DNA of 64,000 nucleotides from Euleptes europaea (GCF_029931775.1 NC_079318.1:78713614-78777613); one strand, 5' to 3'. Counted from the first letter of the stretch, positions 1 to 13,124 are shown. Notes: generated from the sequence alone by a model not told the origin. A program made the numbers and translations.

Positions 1-1210
1 TCCCAGCCATCTGTCCATCAAAGAGATGTCCTTTTGGGGGCTCTGTTAGACTCTGGCAAGAGTGGAAGGACGGGGAGGTTAATGGAACATTAAGCATGTG
101 TGCTCCCCCTCTCACCCAACATGGCACTAGAAGGAGGGGGGAGGGGCTCAGAGCTCAGCCCGGACTCCCGGGGGACTGATTGTTCATTATCACCAGAGGC
201 CAAGGTTGAGTGCCCACGAGTGTTGCAAACACACACACAGCCATCATCATCATCTATCATTCTTACAGACAGATATAATTACAAGCATCATTAGCCGATA
301 TGGCTGAGCAGGGAAGGGGAAGGGGACGAGAGAGGAAAGAAGACATTCATTGTTGGAATCCATGGACAGTTCCTTGGAAAGAACATCTTCCAGAGTGGTA
401 GAAGACTGCATTGAAGCCTCCTGCCTGCACAGTTGTGAAACCTTTCTCAGCTTGGGGAAGGGATAACTTTAGGAGATCCTTTGTGGGGGGAGGGGAAGGG
501 AAATTAGGAAAGCAGCAGGACACAGCTTTCCCTATACCCTTACAGGGAGGCCATGACTGTGCTACTACAATAGTCTCTTGAATCCTGAAGGAAACCTCTG
601 CTTCAGAATGGAACACCTCATCCCCTTCAGCTTGGGACTAAATATGTGTGCATGGGGAAGACAGTCAGCGCTGAATGGAAAGTCCTGAAAACCATCATGG
701 CTGTTTGCTGAGGGAGAACTGGCAAGTTTGACTTCTCTTACTGAAGGACTGTGGTCCGTACTTGTAGCAAACTTTGGTTTTATTAACACGTAGGAGCTCA
801 CCAGGCAGACAGAGTTGATGGGGAAACAAAGGGTCCGAATCCTGACTGGCAGATGACTTGTTCTTGGACGTATGGCATGAGAGCTCTTCACTGGCTGATA
901 CTACAACAGGCTCCCTCCAAGCAAAGGGCAGCAACTGCTTTTCATCAACACTATCCAGTTTGGAGAGTTCAACTAGCCTCCTCACTTTAAGTCACTCCTC
1001 TGCCCTAGAATGCACTCCTAAATGCTGCTTGGCAGATTAAGCTGGGGAAGGGAGGGAGAATGAGATTTCTTTATAAAGCTCAGTGGGGAGACAGAAATGC
1101 CCAAGATAATCATGCAAGGTCACAGCCACTTGCATAGGGTTTGCTCTGATGGACCCCAGGTCCAGCCTGCCACTCTCCCAGGGAATGTTACAGCTCTTCC
1201 TACCTGTTAC
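1..1210. other. GTF3C2: GTF3C2 intron, nothing else seen
   Basis: This lies downstream of the last GTF3C2 exon visible on the minus strand. I find no reading frame matching the next part of the human protein (the segment with SLAWMP and the later WD repeats), so it is probably intron and the gene continues past the left edge. No recognisable repeat apart from a short CA run near 230. Confidence 0.5.
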
Positions 1211-4200
1211 CTGGGCTCTCCTGTAGGCATGCAAGCCCTGGGCATGCGGAAGGCTATACAGCAGCACCTTGCCGTCGGAGAAAGCCACAGCCAGCAGTCC
1301 CAGCCGGCTCATCTGGAAAGACTGCAGGGGGCAGAAGAGCAAACGATAACAACAAAGGCCCTTTCAAGAGGCTTCCCTGTCACCTCCCAATAGGTAGTAG
1401 ACCCTGTGAGGACACATGTGTTGCCTGCTCCACATCCCTGAATTTTCAAGGAAAACAAAAAATCGTAAAGACTGGTTTCCAATCTTCCTCTCTGGCCCAT
1501 CTACAATCTGTTAAAGATCTTACCTTGCGACGAGTGGCAGGGAGTTCCCAAGCTCCACTTGGACAAAACTTCATATCCCAGATGCAGCCATGGCTGGTGG
1601 CAATGGCATACGCTAGTCTTGGCTTGGTTGCAGACCTCGAGGGAAGGGAATGTAGGAGAATCTAAGGGAAACCTTGCTCATATACCAATGATCCCTTAAC
1701 CTCCCCCCTCCCCCCACAATTGATGGCATTGACTCAGCTGTGCCATTTGGTACCCATCGCAGTGAACAGGAAGTCCCAGAAAAGCCTGTTTCTAGAATGT
1801 CTCCAAAAAGTAGTCTGGGAGGGGATTCCATTGGCTGAGAAAATTGTCTCTCCTTGTTGCAACTTCTGATTGCTGCTCCAACAGACTTCTCCCTCCTCTC
1901 ACATAGCCTGCCCCTTCTTGTATCTCTAGTGCACTATTCTGCAAAGTCAAAGAGGGAACCTGGCCTAGCACACAGGCAACCTGGCTCTCTACCCCAAGAT
2001 GGGGAAAAACTCATTCTGTCCATGGCTATACCAGCCAACAGGTCTCTTGTGGGACTGACATGCCTGTAAATGTGCCCTAGAGCTGGAACTTTAATCCCAG
2101 GCAAAATCTTAGACTTAAGAAAACACAGCAAAAAAAATATCACCCAATGCTTGCATCACTCATCTGGAATCCAGGGCAGCCTGGAAAATGGCCAACAGGC
2201 CCCGTAGCAGCCGCCCTTCCTTGTGCCCAACTCACCCCATGTCTTGTTGAATGGGTCCTAGCTCCCAGAGCTGAAGAAGAGCAGGCCCTGTATGGATTCC
2301 CACCAAACTGTGCCGATCATCCATGCCTTGGTTACAGGAGATGGCCACGTATTGGGATGCCACGGAGCCTTCAGGGGTTGGGCACCACTCCATGGCCCAG
2401 ATGGGCCCCCCGACGAAGAAAGTCATGTCTAAGCGTTCCTCATGTGGCTGCAAGGCATTAAACCTGCAAAATAGGAAAGGGAGGGAACCACTCCGTTGTT
2501 AAGCATCTGCTTTGCATGTAGAAAGTTCAAAATCCAGTCCTTGAAATCTCTCATTCAAAGGATCTCAAGTATCAGAACAGGAAAGTCCTCTCTGCCTCAG
2601 ACCTTTAAAGCTGATGCCAGCTACAATGGACATGGGAAAAGAGACACTGGACTGGGGACATGGCAAAGGCATGGGAGCACACCTGAGAGCTCTTCAGGGG
2701 CCCAGAACCTCAGAAACCCTGAACCAAGAGGCTCGAGGGAGGGGTGTCACTGGCTGAGCAAAAGCTGTGTCCACCCAATACAGGGTATAAGGAGCCGTTA
2801 ATAATCTCCCTGGCATACAAATCTTGGCATGTTTACTTATTGTTTCCCCAAATGGAGACAAACTCCTATATATGCTTTCATCCAGGCTTTGAGACTCAGG
2901 CCTCAGCTGCAGGCAAGCTGCTTCCAGACTTTGCCCTATTTGTCGCCTGGCCTGAATCCAAAGCCCTCCAAGGTTGATAAGAAAATCAGAAAGTGGATAA
3001 CTGCCTCTAAAAGGTAAATATCCTCACGACTGAGCCGTTTCCCCCATCCTTGATCACATTTGATGTCGAACTATTTATAGTGTCCAGTGAAGAAGTTTAT
3101 GAAAGGAAACCCAAAACCATTTCTAGCCAGTATTTTAACTCTAGCAGCGACTAATCTTGCATTCCTGGATATCTCAGGCCGATTGCTAGGATTGATCTAC
3201 TTCCTTCTACTACCACAGACCTGAAACCTGGAATCAGACTTACGCAAGGATAGTAATATATGCATAATTTCTACTGATAATTTGTTGTGTGTGCAAAAAA
3301 TCCGAGGAGGGCATCACAGCACCGTCCCGTTTTCCCACCCACCCTACAGCATACCTGTTAATCCTGTAGAGGATGCTGCTGTCCTCCTGCAGACCTTCCC
3401 GCTTGATGGAGAAGAGAGGGGATTTGGTCTCCCCAGGGAGGTATTCATTCACTTCACTTAGGGAGATGGAGGAGAACAGAATGGAAGCTCACTTCCACGG
3501 AACCTTTGACGTAAACCCCACCCCTCCCTTAAGAAGCAGAAATGCTACCCCCTCCCCACCCCCAAAGACTGCAAGCTTCCTTGATGTGTGCCATGTGCAG
3601 CCTGTTCCCTGATGGGGATTCACAGCCCTGGAGGTGAAAGGGACAAAATCTTTTGCCACAGCAGCCACAGAGCACACCCCTTCCTTATCATTGACCTTCG
3701 CCTTCCTCCTTCATAGAATCATATAGTTGGAAGGGATCACCAGGGTCATCTAGTCCAACCCATTGCACAATGCAGGAAATTCACAACTACTCCCCCCCAC
3801 ACCCCCAGTGACCCCTACTCCATGCCCAGAAGATGGCCAAGATGCCCTCCCTCATCTGCTTAAGGTCATAGAATCAGCATTGCTGACAGATGGCCATCTG
3901 GCCTCTGCTTAAAAACCTCCAGGGAAGGAGAGCTTACCACCTCCTTCCCCTGCCAGTCCTTCCAGGTGGCCCCTTTGACCAACCACAGCAGCCACTGGCA
4001 TGTGCCTCTTTCATCACCTGCATGCTGCTCTCGTGGACAGCCAACATGGTGCAAATAGTTAAGACTAAAACTGAAGAGACTCAGGTTCAAATCGCCACAC
4101 TGCCATGAAGATCACAAGGTGACCTTGGGCCAGTCACTCTCTTTCAGTCCAACCTACCTCATGGGGTTGCTGTGAGGATAAAACGGAGGAGGGGAGACCT

Positions 4201-7200
4201 ACGCACGCTGCCCTGAGCTCCTTGGAGGAATGGAAGCATAAAATGGGATCGATCAATAAGACACAACAGATCGACCTCCAGTTCACCTTCTCTGCCACCG
4301 ACACCACTCACCTTTCAGACAGAAAGACCCATTTCCGAGTGGACGGGACCCACTCTGGAAACTCCCAATGAGAATGAAGTTGTTCACGCCTGGAGGAAAA
4401 GCAAGCACAACCACACAGAAACAGTGATGCAACCAAGTTTGCAGAAAAATCCAGCTTTAAACAAAAATAAAAAGGTAATTTGGGGTAAACCTCCCACCAG
4501 TGCAGACGTTGCAAACAAAACAAAACCTAGGAGGGATTTTGGATTGCCCAGCAAACAAAAATGGTGTCCAAACACTGGCAGAAGCCAGCAGAAAGAGGGG
4601 GGAGCCAGAAGCAGGAGGAAAAGAAGACCCAAAGGCAGGGAACGAGGATTTCTCCTCGGACCCACCCGATAAAGGTAAATAATAAAATTTTATATGCTGT
4701 TAAAGACATAAAGAATACTGCTCTTAAACCAGTAAAATAAGTTCAGGCTTAAAAGCAAGTACATACATTTTACATTTTCCCAACATTTGTTTTTTGCCTT
4801 GGCTTTTGAATGCCAGAGGATCTAAATCTCTAGTCCTCACACAATGCGCCCCCCTTAGTCTTGCAGACCCTCCCTCTGTTTTTCTATTTAAAATATTTAT
4901 TGCCTTCCTATTCAATGGGCCGTATAAAATAATGGCAAACTCACTCAAGACTAAAAACAAACAGCAAAGGAGAAAAATATGGGAGTGAGGGGGAAGGAGG
5001 AGGGGGCGTGGCCCAGTGAACGAGATAAGGCCTTGGAGAGCTACTGCCAATCAGAGTAGGCAGCACTTAACTGGATGAAGCAAGGTTTGACTCAGCAAAG
5101 AGGCAGGTTCATATGACTTGTAAGTATAGCAAACAACAGCTTGTCTGTTCACTGCTTATGACGGCCCCCTCTCCAAGTTCCCAGTGGCATGTGAAAGTAA
5201 ACAGTGATGGAATCAAGTGGTCCTCCCCCACAGGGCCTTTCTCCCAAACTAAAGCCTGTAAGATCTGCTGAAGCATCCCCTAGTTCAAGCACTAGCACCC
5301 TCTGCACCACAGAAGGATTTTGCATGGATGAGTAGAGGTATCAGGTGCCAACCCTTTGGGCAACATATCGGTGCCGCCCCTCTGGCCAGGAGTCACTAGC
5401 ATCCACTCCATACAGGTCAAACCTTCAGCCACCTTCCATTTCCCCAAGCTCTCCCCCCTTATTTAGAAAACCAAGAGAGAAACGCACAAGAAGCCCCATA
5501 CTCACAAGTGATGGGTGACCCTGAGAGACTTCCAGACAGGAGCCATGACAGCGTTGTGCAAGCCGTTGGAGGCAAACCCTCGGCACTGGGACTTGGGCCG
5601 CTAGAGGAAAGAAACTGCCATGTAAGCCGTCCCCAAGATCCTGCAGCCTACTCTCCCAAGAGAAGACCCCACCCAACTATTTCCCGCAAAGCAAGCTGGG
5701 CTCTTTTTGTATTTTGGGATTCCCCTCCCCACAAGCCTCCTTGTCTTAGCCTCAGAAGTACCAGACAAAAGAGGCCCTAATCAAAAAAGTACTGCAGTGC
5801 CAGGTTACCACAGGTCCCCGCAGGCTCTGTTCCACCTCAGGCTCAGACGCCTCACTCAGCAACAGGTCACTCTCCGCCGCTTCCTCCTCCTCTGCAGCCT
5901 GCAGAAGCCCTTCTTCCGAGGGGACAAAGTCCGCATCCTCGTCATTCTCCAGCCTCTGCTCATGTGGCTTCCGACCCCGTCGCTTCCTGCCAGGTTCCTC
6001 AGGCCTAAGGGGGCTCTCTGAGGTTCCTTGAGTGGGGGGTTGATAGGCAGATGTCAACTCTTCAGCCAGTTCCTGGAGGTACATAAGGGCCCTGGGAACA
6101 TACAAGGACATGGGGCTAAGTCGCACGGCACAGAATCTCACCCATCACCCTCCAAGGTGACCCAAGAAAGAGCAATGAGGGACCAAAGACTTTAGTCACA
6201 GCTGCCTCCATCCTACCCGCCCCATGTAGCAGCCATGCTGATGAGACCTGTGCATGAGGACCACAAGGTGGCAGCCAGTTGCTCCTCTAGTGTCAAAGTT
6301 ATCGCCCTCCTCAGTCCCAAAATACACTTGATGCTGAAGTTCAATTAACATAACTTTCCCTCCCCCCTCCCTTAGTGGCAGGTATGTGGGCTTCTGACTT
6401 GGTTCAGGATAGGGACACAGGATGTGTGTGCGTGTTTTCCTCATGCCTTCTTCCTGAACTGAAACAGCCCCAAGGAACTGACATTTGCCCCTGTGGAGAA
6501 AGGCCCTCCATCCTAGGATTTACTCTAATAATTCATTCACTAGGACTGCATTCTCTCTATGAGATGCAACCTGGCTGCAAGTTCGTAGCAGGCAAAGAAG
6601 GAAAGGTGCTGGGGGATGAACCATCAAGCCCCAAGCACAGAATATTCCAGTGCTTGCAGATGGAAAATGGCTCTGGTAAGACAAAACGTTTACCATCTAA
6701 AACCTCTACAAGATCATCACACCTAAAGGGCCAGAGACTGGGACTGCCAAATGTCCAGACTGTATTTTTTTCCTTTTGGGGTAGGAAGATAAGGACTTAC
6801 CTCAGAAGGGGATGGATTCTCAAACAGATTATAAATGCTAAGGACTTATCACTTGGGCATTTCTGTGCAGAAGCCACAAAGGACTAACAGCACAATCCAT
6901 GAACTGTTACACCAGTCTAAGACCATTCAAATTAATCTTAGACTGAAGTAGCCCGTGGCGCAGAGTGGTAGGCTGCAGTACTGCAGTCAAAGCTCTGCTC
7001 ATAACCTGAATTTAATTCCAACAGAAGTTGGTTTCAGGTAGCCAGCTCAAGGATGACTCAACCTTCCATCCTTCCGAAGTCAGTAAAATGAGAATTCAGC
7101 TTGCTGGGGTTAAAGTGTAGATGACTGGGGAAGGCAATGGCAGCCCCCCCCCCCCGGGTAATCATAGTCTGCCTAGTAAAAGTCATGATGTGATGTCAAC

Positions 7201-10200
7201 CCATGGGTCAGTAATGACCCAATGCTTGCCTTTACCTTTTAAGATCTTTATCTAGGGACTACCTTGCCCATGTGCCAAAGGACAATGGGAGAAATCCCAG
7301 CACCGAGAACTCCAAGAATTATTAGCTTATCCTAGCAACAGTATTGTTAGGATAAGTATCCCTGCACCTACTTCTTTTTTAAGAGTACCTGGGAGCTGCA
7401 GACACAGAATTCCTAGTCTCACATCTGTTCAGGCCTTCAGTCTCAAGCTCAAACATGCCTTGCTTAATATTGGATAGGCAAGCTTGTTGGGTTTGATCAG
7501 CCAATGGAAAAAAGATGTCTACAACTATGGAGATACTGGACTAGGGGAGGGGGTTGTTACGGTCTTATACAAATAAAAGGTTGAAACTCATTAAATATAG
7601 TTGCAAACTGCGGCAATTAGAATGTTAAAGCTTAGAATGTTAAAGGATCATTGTACATTGATTGGTTTAGCTATGAATTGAAAGTACAGCAAATACTGTG
7701 AGCTCTAAGGAGATCTAGGCACTCAGCCAATACGACCTTCACTATGAAGACAGGAACGCTTTTTGGCCTTTTAAAATTGCTGCCTATGATATGTGGGGGT
7801 AATAGAGATTAATTATTTAGCATCGTTTCTCACATCCATTGTGTGAATAAAAAGTATTTCTCACCATTTTATATATTTAGCCATTTATCGTTATCTAGCT
7901 CGACATTGAGAATTTGATTATTCATGAGAATCTGATTATTCATGTATATCTTTATCAGCTAACTATATAGCCTTGCAAATAGAACCTTGCTGATATAGTG
8001 AAGGGGACATTTTGTCTGATATCTGAGAATGTTTTAAATCCTTAAGATTTAGTATGAAGATTGTAGTAGATAAACACAGATTAGGGTTCCCATGGAGAAA
8101 GAGTATATAAGGGGTTAGAAATTGGCCAGTAGTTGGGAGTTCTTTAGCAGACTATGCTGCAGTGCTGTCTGTCTGTCTAAAGAATTTTCCCCAGCATGGC
8201 CCATCCAGAGGTATGTGAACTTTGTATTTTTATTGTAATTTTTACTGAACAGATCTGTTAATATTCTGCTTATTTTCTGTAACATCTTGTTATATTCTGT
8301 AATATTTTGTAATATTTTTCATGCAATGTTGATGTGTTTTTTACTTTAAATATTTCTGGAGTTAGCAATAAAATTCAATTAGATTGCCTCATTGGTTTGG
8401 GTAACTAATTCTAATAAGGAAACATACCTTTTAGTGAGGTATAAATCCTATATATTTAGTCACTGGTAACAATAACTGAGCATCTTCAGGGGGACATAGT
8501 TATCTTGAAATATACACACAAATGCCATTGAGGAAGAGGCATTTTCCCTTCTTTCTGATACCTGAGGGTACAAACTGGGTTTTGATGTAACACAGGAAGG
8601 CCTTTTTCTTTGTACCTATTGCTGAAAAAGGTAAAGGTAGTCTCATTGTGCAAGCACCAGGTCATTACTGACCCATGGGGTGACATCACATTACCACGTT
8701 TACTAGGCAGACTATCTTTATGGGGTGGTTTGCCATTGCCTTCCCCAGTCGTCTACACTTTACCCCTAGCATGCGGGGTAATTTTGTTTACCCATAAAAA
8801 AAAAATAAAGGCAGATCAAGTAAATAACTGGTAAGGTTTCAATAGCTGACAGCTCTAGCAAAAAAGCCAGCTCGGCAAAACTGGATGAAGCTGAATTATT
8901 GAGAAGAGGTCAAGAAGAACTTGAGCACAAGTTAAAAAGAGGACAGCGTGGTGTAGTGGTTAAGAGCGGTGGTTTGGAATGGTGGAGTCTGATCTGGAGA
9001 ATTGGGTTTGATTCTCCACTCCTCCACAGGAGAGGCGGGGGCTAATCTGGTGAACTGGATTTGTTTCCCCACTCCTACACACAACGCTAGCTGGGTGACT
9101 TTGGGCTAGTCACACTCTCTCAGCCCCACCTACCTCACAGGGTGTCTCTTGTGGGGAGGGGAAGGGAAGGTGAGTGTAAGCCGGTTTAATTCTCCCTTGA
9201 GCGGTAGAGAAAGTCAGCATATAAAAACCAACTCTTCTTCAATGGGCATACACAAAGCATTGGTGACCACCATGGCGTCTCCTACCTATTTCCAAGCTCA
9301 CCTTTTTGGGGAAGTATCTTAAATTCAATTTCCTCTAGTCATTAATTAGGAAGCGCCTTATCCAGTCTACCAAATAACTCTCTCTATCCACCCACTCCTT
9401 CTATCCAAAGGCCTTAAATCCTTTTCCTTACACTTTAGCAGCCCGACGCTTTGGGCGCCCCCCAGGAGTGGTAGGCAGGCAATCTTCGCTCTCATCACTG
9501 GCCAGTGACTTCGGCTGGTGAAGAGGTTCGGTCGACTGGCACTCCAATCCCTGCGACAGCTTCAGTAGGAGCAGCTCTGCCTTGGACTTGCGCCCTCGCT
9601 TCTTTGGCACCTTCACAGGCAGGGAAGGCCCATTCTCCGATGTCCCAGGGACCTCGCTTTGCACTCTGGGCTCCTGAGGAGGGGGGCCTTTGCGAACCTC
9701 TGCTTTCTTTTTGGGCTTCCGGCCACGGGTAGATTTCTGTCTCAATGGGACGGCTGCTGACACACCTTCAGGATAAGTAACAGCCATGGCTGTTGACGTT
9801 TGGAACTCATCTGCTTGGAAAGAAAGGACCAGGATAATTGCATAGCTTTCAAACACATACTTATAAGATGGAGGAGATGTGTATTGACAGTAGTATGTGC
9901 GAAAAGGATCTGGGGGTCTTACTAGACCATACACTAAACATGAGTCAGCAGTGTGATGTGGTAGCTAAAAAGGCAAATAGGATTTTGGCCTGTATCAAGA
10001 CCTATAGTGTCCACATCATGCGAAGTGATGGTATCGCTTTACTCTGCTCTAGTTAGACCTCACCTAGAGTATTGTGTTCAGTTTTGGGCACCGCAAATTA
10101 AGAAGGATGTAGACAAGCTGGAACATGTCCAGAGGGCAATGAAGATGGTGAGGGGTCTGGAGACCAAGTCCTATGAGGAATGGTGAAGCAGCTCAGTATG

Positions 10201-11870
10201 TTTAGCTTAGAGAGGAGATATCTGAGAGGTGATATCATAACCATCTTTATATACTTGAAGGGCTGTCACATAGAGGATGGTGTGGAGTTATTTTCTGTTG
10301 CCCTAGGTCTGCCCAGAATCAACGGATTGAAATTTAATAACAAGAGTTTTTAGCTAAACATTAGGGGAAACTTTCTAACAGTTAGATTGGTTCCTCAGTG
10401 GAATAGGCTTCCTCGGGAGGTGGTGGGCTCTCCTTCTTTGGAGGTTTTTAAGCAGAGGCTAGATGGCCATCTGTCAGCAATGCTGATTCTGTGAACTTAG
10501 GCAGATCTTGAGAGAAAGGGCAAGAAGGGTTGTGTCAGTGTTTGGCTCTTGTGGCCCATTCTTACATGCTCAGGGTAATGCTGATCGCCACTATGGGGTC
10601 AGGAAGCAATTTTCCTCCAGACCAGATTGGCCAGGGATCATGGAGGAATTTTTTTTTTGCCATCTTCTGGGCATGGAGTAGGGGAGTCACTGGGGGTGTC
10701 GAGGGAAGACAGTTGTGAATTTCCTGCATTGTGCAGTGGGTTGTACTAGATGACCCTGGTGGCCCCTTCCAATGCTGTGATTCTATGAGAGCTCAGATGA
10801 CGACCACACGGTGCTGGGTGTGGCTCCCAGTCCCACCATCTGCATTCTTGACCCTTCAGCCTTAACCGCCCATGCAGAAAGTCAGCTCCAGCCACCTCAC
10901 ACGTGAGCCCAGCAGTTGCATCCAGTTTCTCCTGGACTGCTCAGCTATCCTCCCCACTTCATATCCTCACTCTCGCTGCTATAGAAGATTTAAATCCTCA
11001 AGGATCTGATAGCCTGTGCAGAACTGAGAACTAACTTTCCATGAGACTTCAGCCAGTATAACAATTTCATGCACTACCCCTCACACCACAGAGCCTCTGC
11101 AGAAATCCTGAGTGACACTTAAGAGTAAGGGGTAGGATCTATCCTTTCATCAGCAAACCATACCCACTAGGTTCAGCCATCTCTTTCCTTCCAACCACTC
11201 TCTAATCAGACACACCTCCCTCCAAAATCTCCACAAATGGGTGCAGAAAGGCAAACTCTCTTTCAGGGCTTGTCTCTTGCAGACTTGAGCACAATGAGAA
11301 ATGGCTGATGAGTTGGGCTCTGGGACAGTATAGCAAATGCAATCAGAAAGAGGGACATAGCCTGTATTTTACCTGCTTTCTCTCTGATGCTGATTCTGAA
11401 AACATATTCTCACTAAGCCATTTAATTTCTTCCGCTCTTTGTGAAAGAGACAGACAACATGACTCTAGTCTCCGGCCACGGCATAGGAGGCTCATCAGAG
11501 ACGGAAAAACACCCAGAAACATACCACAGGCTTTCTGATGGTCTGTCTCTTCAGCTTGCTTCTTCACTTGCTTAGGAGGAGGCTCACCTTCTGCTGTCTC
11601 CCGTCCCCTCTTCTTGCAGCAGGAAGTCTGCTGCGATGGCCACTCTTCCCGGAGACAGCTTTCCACGCTGGGGGCGACTGCTGTGTCTGCCTCACTGACA
11701 CAAGCTCCAGTCGAGGTCATCGCCTCCAAAGTGGTCTCAATCTGCCCACCCCAGCGAGTGTTTTCAGAGCAAGTCTCCACGCAAATGGACAGGCTGGCAC
11801 CTCCATCCACTTGTTCTGTAGCTTCCTTGGCTATCCCCATGGCACAGCCTGACGTGGGGCAAGATTCCAT
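1211..11870 (-). CDS. GTF3C2: GTF3C2, TFIIIC 110-kDa subunit (N-terminal part, 9 coding exons)
   Basis: TFIIIC2 subunit that helps recruit RNA polymerase III to internal promoters of tRNA-type genes in the nucleus. Coding exons on the minus strand: 11525-11870, 9432-9810, 5809-6091, 5506-5600, 4312-4389, 3355-3456, 2236-2463, 1524-1617 and 1211-1321. All have AG/GT borders and phases that agree, giving 572 residues. The start [12 protein letters not shown] aligns with the start of human GTF3C2. Exon 2 has two AT-hook-like basic motifs, RGRKPKKK (about residue 144) and [17 protein letters not shown] (about 184), the second nearly identical to human. Exon 3 starts [12 protein letters not shown] and is acidic. 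Exons 4-9 ([75 protein letters not shown]) start the WD40 propeller. The rest of the propeller is not in the window. The join into the 1524-1617 exon uses a ccaag acceptor and omits a short stretch present in human, so that border is the least sure. Confidence 0.93.
2485..2640 (+). repeat. tRNA-derived SINE, family 1, old copy
   Basis: A diverged match to the family-1 head (taagcatctgctttgcatg) and body (gaccttt...gctgatgccagct) seen in better copies at 46386 and 59745. It lies in a GTF3C2 intron. The rest of this intron (to 3354) shows nothing I recognise. Confidence 0.55.
3711..3965 (-). mobile_element. CR1 LINE 3' fragment
   Basis: The minus-strand 3' end has the CR1 tail motif (agaatcatatagttggaagg on the plus strand) followed by text shared with the longer copy at 9865-10787, including the pieces for ATGCCCAGAAGATGGCC and GATGGCCATCTG. 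Confidence 0.8.
4044..4240 (+). repeat. MIR-like (CORE-type) SINE
   Basis: It contains ggttcaaatcgccacactgcc, then gtgaccttgggccagtcact, then acctcatggggttgctgtga. This is the order of tRNA-like B box and conserved core seen in MIR-type SINEs. It lies in a GTF3C2 intron. Confidence 0.65.
4390..5505. other. GTF3C2: GTF3C2 intron without clear features
   Basis: A short AT-rich stretch at 4870-4980 resembles the 3' tail of an L2-like LINE on the minus strand (tatttattgccttcctattc). Nothing else is recognised. Confidence 0.4.
6092..6947. other. GTF3C2: GTF3C2 intron, no repeat or exon recognised
   Basis: An open frame at 6375-6887 (plus) has no similarity I recognise and no coding look. I treat it as chance. 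Confidence 0.4.
6948..7244 (+). repeat. tRNA-derived SINE, family 3
   Basis: The head gtagcccgtggcgcagagtg carries tRNA-like A-box text and is followed by a tRNA-unrelated body. The 3' end is gtcagtaatgacccaatgc then tttaccttt. Another copy is at 11960. Confidence 0.8.
7245..7554. other. Intronic sequence, nothing recognised
   Basis: No reading frame, repeat head or tail that I can name. Confidence 0.3.
7555..8471. repeat. Solo-LTR-like fossil (retrovirus/LTR kin), no internal genes
   Basis: The block is about 917 bp, AT-rich, begins TGTTAC and ends GTAACA. In plus orientation it carries a TATA-like box (gagtatataagggg, about 8101) and an AATAAA near 8369 in an order fitting U3-R-U5. No gag, pol or env text is present and flanking duplications are not clear, so it would be an old solo LTR. 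Family unknown. The boundaries are inferred from the inverted ends only. Confidence 0.4.
8622..8785 (-). repeat. tRNA-derived SINE, family 3, 3' part
   Basis: Reverse complement of the 3' half of the 6948 copy: aaaggtaaaggtag, then tcattactgacccatggggt, then ggcagactat. Confidence 0.75.
8941..9241 (+). repeat. tRNA-derived SINE, family 2
   Basis: The head is gtggtgtagtggttaagagc with a tRNA-like B box (gggtttgattctccactcc). It has the gactttgggctagtcacac core and ends in cagcatataaaaaccaactc. Reverse copies occur at 18875, 47346, 61624 and 62340. Confidence 0.8.
9865..10787 (+). mobile_element. CR1 LINE, ORF2 C-terminal part and 3'UTR
   Basis: Frames read [20 protein letters not shown] followed by [12 protein letters not shown], the conserved C-terminal end of CR1 ORF2. 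The 3'UTR ends in the tail (ccttccaatgctgtgattct). The frame is interrupted and the 5' part of the element is absent. It sits in GTF3C2 intron 1. Confidence 0.85.
10790..11524. other. GTF3C2 intron 1 remainder
   Basis: No repeat, exon or RNA gene is recognised between the CR1 copy and the first coding exon. Confidence 0.35.
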
Positions 11871-11928
11871 GAAGGCGCCACAGCTGTTCAGGCAGGTGCT
11901 ACTCCTCCCATTGCGTTCTAGGCTCTGC
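11525..11928 (-). other. GTF3C2: GTF3C2 first coding exon with 5'UTR part
   Basis: The minus-strand exon begins after a tttcatgcag acceptor at 11928. It has 58 bases of leader, then the ATG at 11870-11868, and ends at a GTATGT donor. The acceptor upstream of the ATG implies at least one non-coding exon further upstream, probably in the CpG island near 14.1 kb. Confidence 0.75.
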
Positions 11929-11959
11929 CTGCATGAAAGAGATGGAAATGAAGGAGCGT

Positions 11960-12246
11960 ATAGAGTGGTAAGCTGCAGTACTGAAGTCAAAGCTCTGCTA
12001 ATGACCTGAATTCGATCCCAACAGAAGTCGGTTTCAGGTAGCCGGCTCAAGGTTGACTCAACCTTCCATCCTTCCGAGGTCGGTAAAATGAGCACCCAGC
12101 TTGCTAGGGATAAAGTGCAGACGACTGGGAAGGCAACGGCAAACCACCTCAATAGCATAGTCTGCCTAGCAAAAATTGTGATGTGATGTCACCCCATGGG
12201 TCAGTAATGACCCAATGCTTGCACAGGAGACTACCTTTACCTTTTT
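11960..12246 (+). repeat. tRNA-derived SINE, family 3
   Basis: Same body and 3' end as the 6948 copy (caggtagccggctcaaggtt, then gtcagtaatgacccaatgct), with a damaged head. Confidence 0.8.
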
Positions 12247-13120
12247 ACAAACAAGAAAAACCACAGGAAGACCAGTGTCACTTCAGATTAAGTTACCAAA
12301 TACAGAAAGTAATAACAGTGGTTCAGTTGAAAGAGACAAGCCATTTAGAGTTCAAATCTAAGAACAATGCAGAGCTGGAAACAAGAACACAAGGGCAAGA
12401 AAACAATTTTTTCAGGTTAGGTAGGAAATACTCAGACAAGCACACCTACCCCCCCCCTTTTGCTGCCTGTAGGATGTTGCTGGGCTTATTACTTTAAGCA
12501 ATCCGGTCTTTAAGCGAAGTGTTTTTTCAATGAACAGTACCTTGAACTGGGCATGCACTCTTACAGTAGGGCATCTTTATTTTGCTTCCTCAGCAGAACA
12601 CTGCAGTTTTAGCAGTGCAGATTTTTCTGGAGGGAGGTTAGTATGGGTTGGACTACTTGACCTTGCTGTCTCCTTTACCACGGTGTCATTATCAGTTATT
12701 AAGAAAAGCAGGCCAAAGGATAAAGAGGAGTCCTGGGCACATCCCACCTCTGCATATACTCACTGTGTGCTGTAACCAATGCATTCAGCTTCAGATGTCT
12801 ATGCATAAAAGGGGCATAATAATTATTCTTCCCTCACATGGAAATTGTGAGGCTAAGGGGAAAAAAACCAAAGAATTTTGCAAATTAAAAGTTTGTACAA
12901 AGAATGATACTGACTTTATACATGGTAATGTGTTACCTTAGCAATACTATAACACTCCTGTAGGGTTTGTCAATATTATGCCCACAGTGCATATGACTAA
13001 GGCCATGCAAGAACCTTATGGCACAGCTGAAACTTGATGCAGGTGCTTCCAGTTAAACTGCAGTTTAAAAGTAACAGCTGAGAGAGGCATTTAGTTCTCT
13101 TATACTTAATAAAAATATAG
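12247..13120. other. GTF3C2 5' intron, nothing recognised
   Basis: No exon, known repeat or regulatory motif that I can support. Confidence 0.3.
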
Positions 13121-13124
13121 ACTG

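Noticed and set aside
6375-6887. 170-residue plus-strand frame in a GTF3C2 intron
   Set aside because: No domain, no splice context and mixed composition. It is most likely chance.
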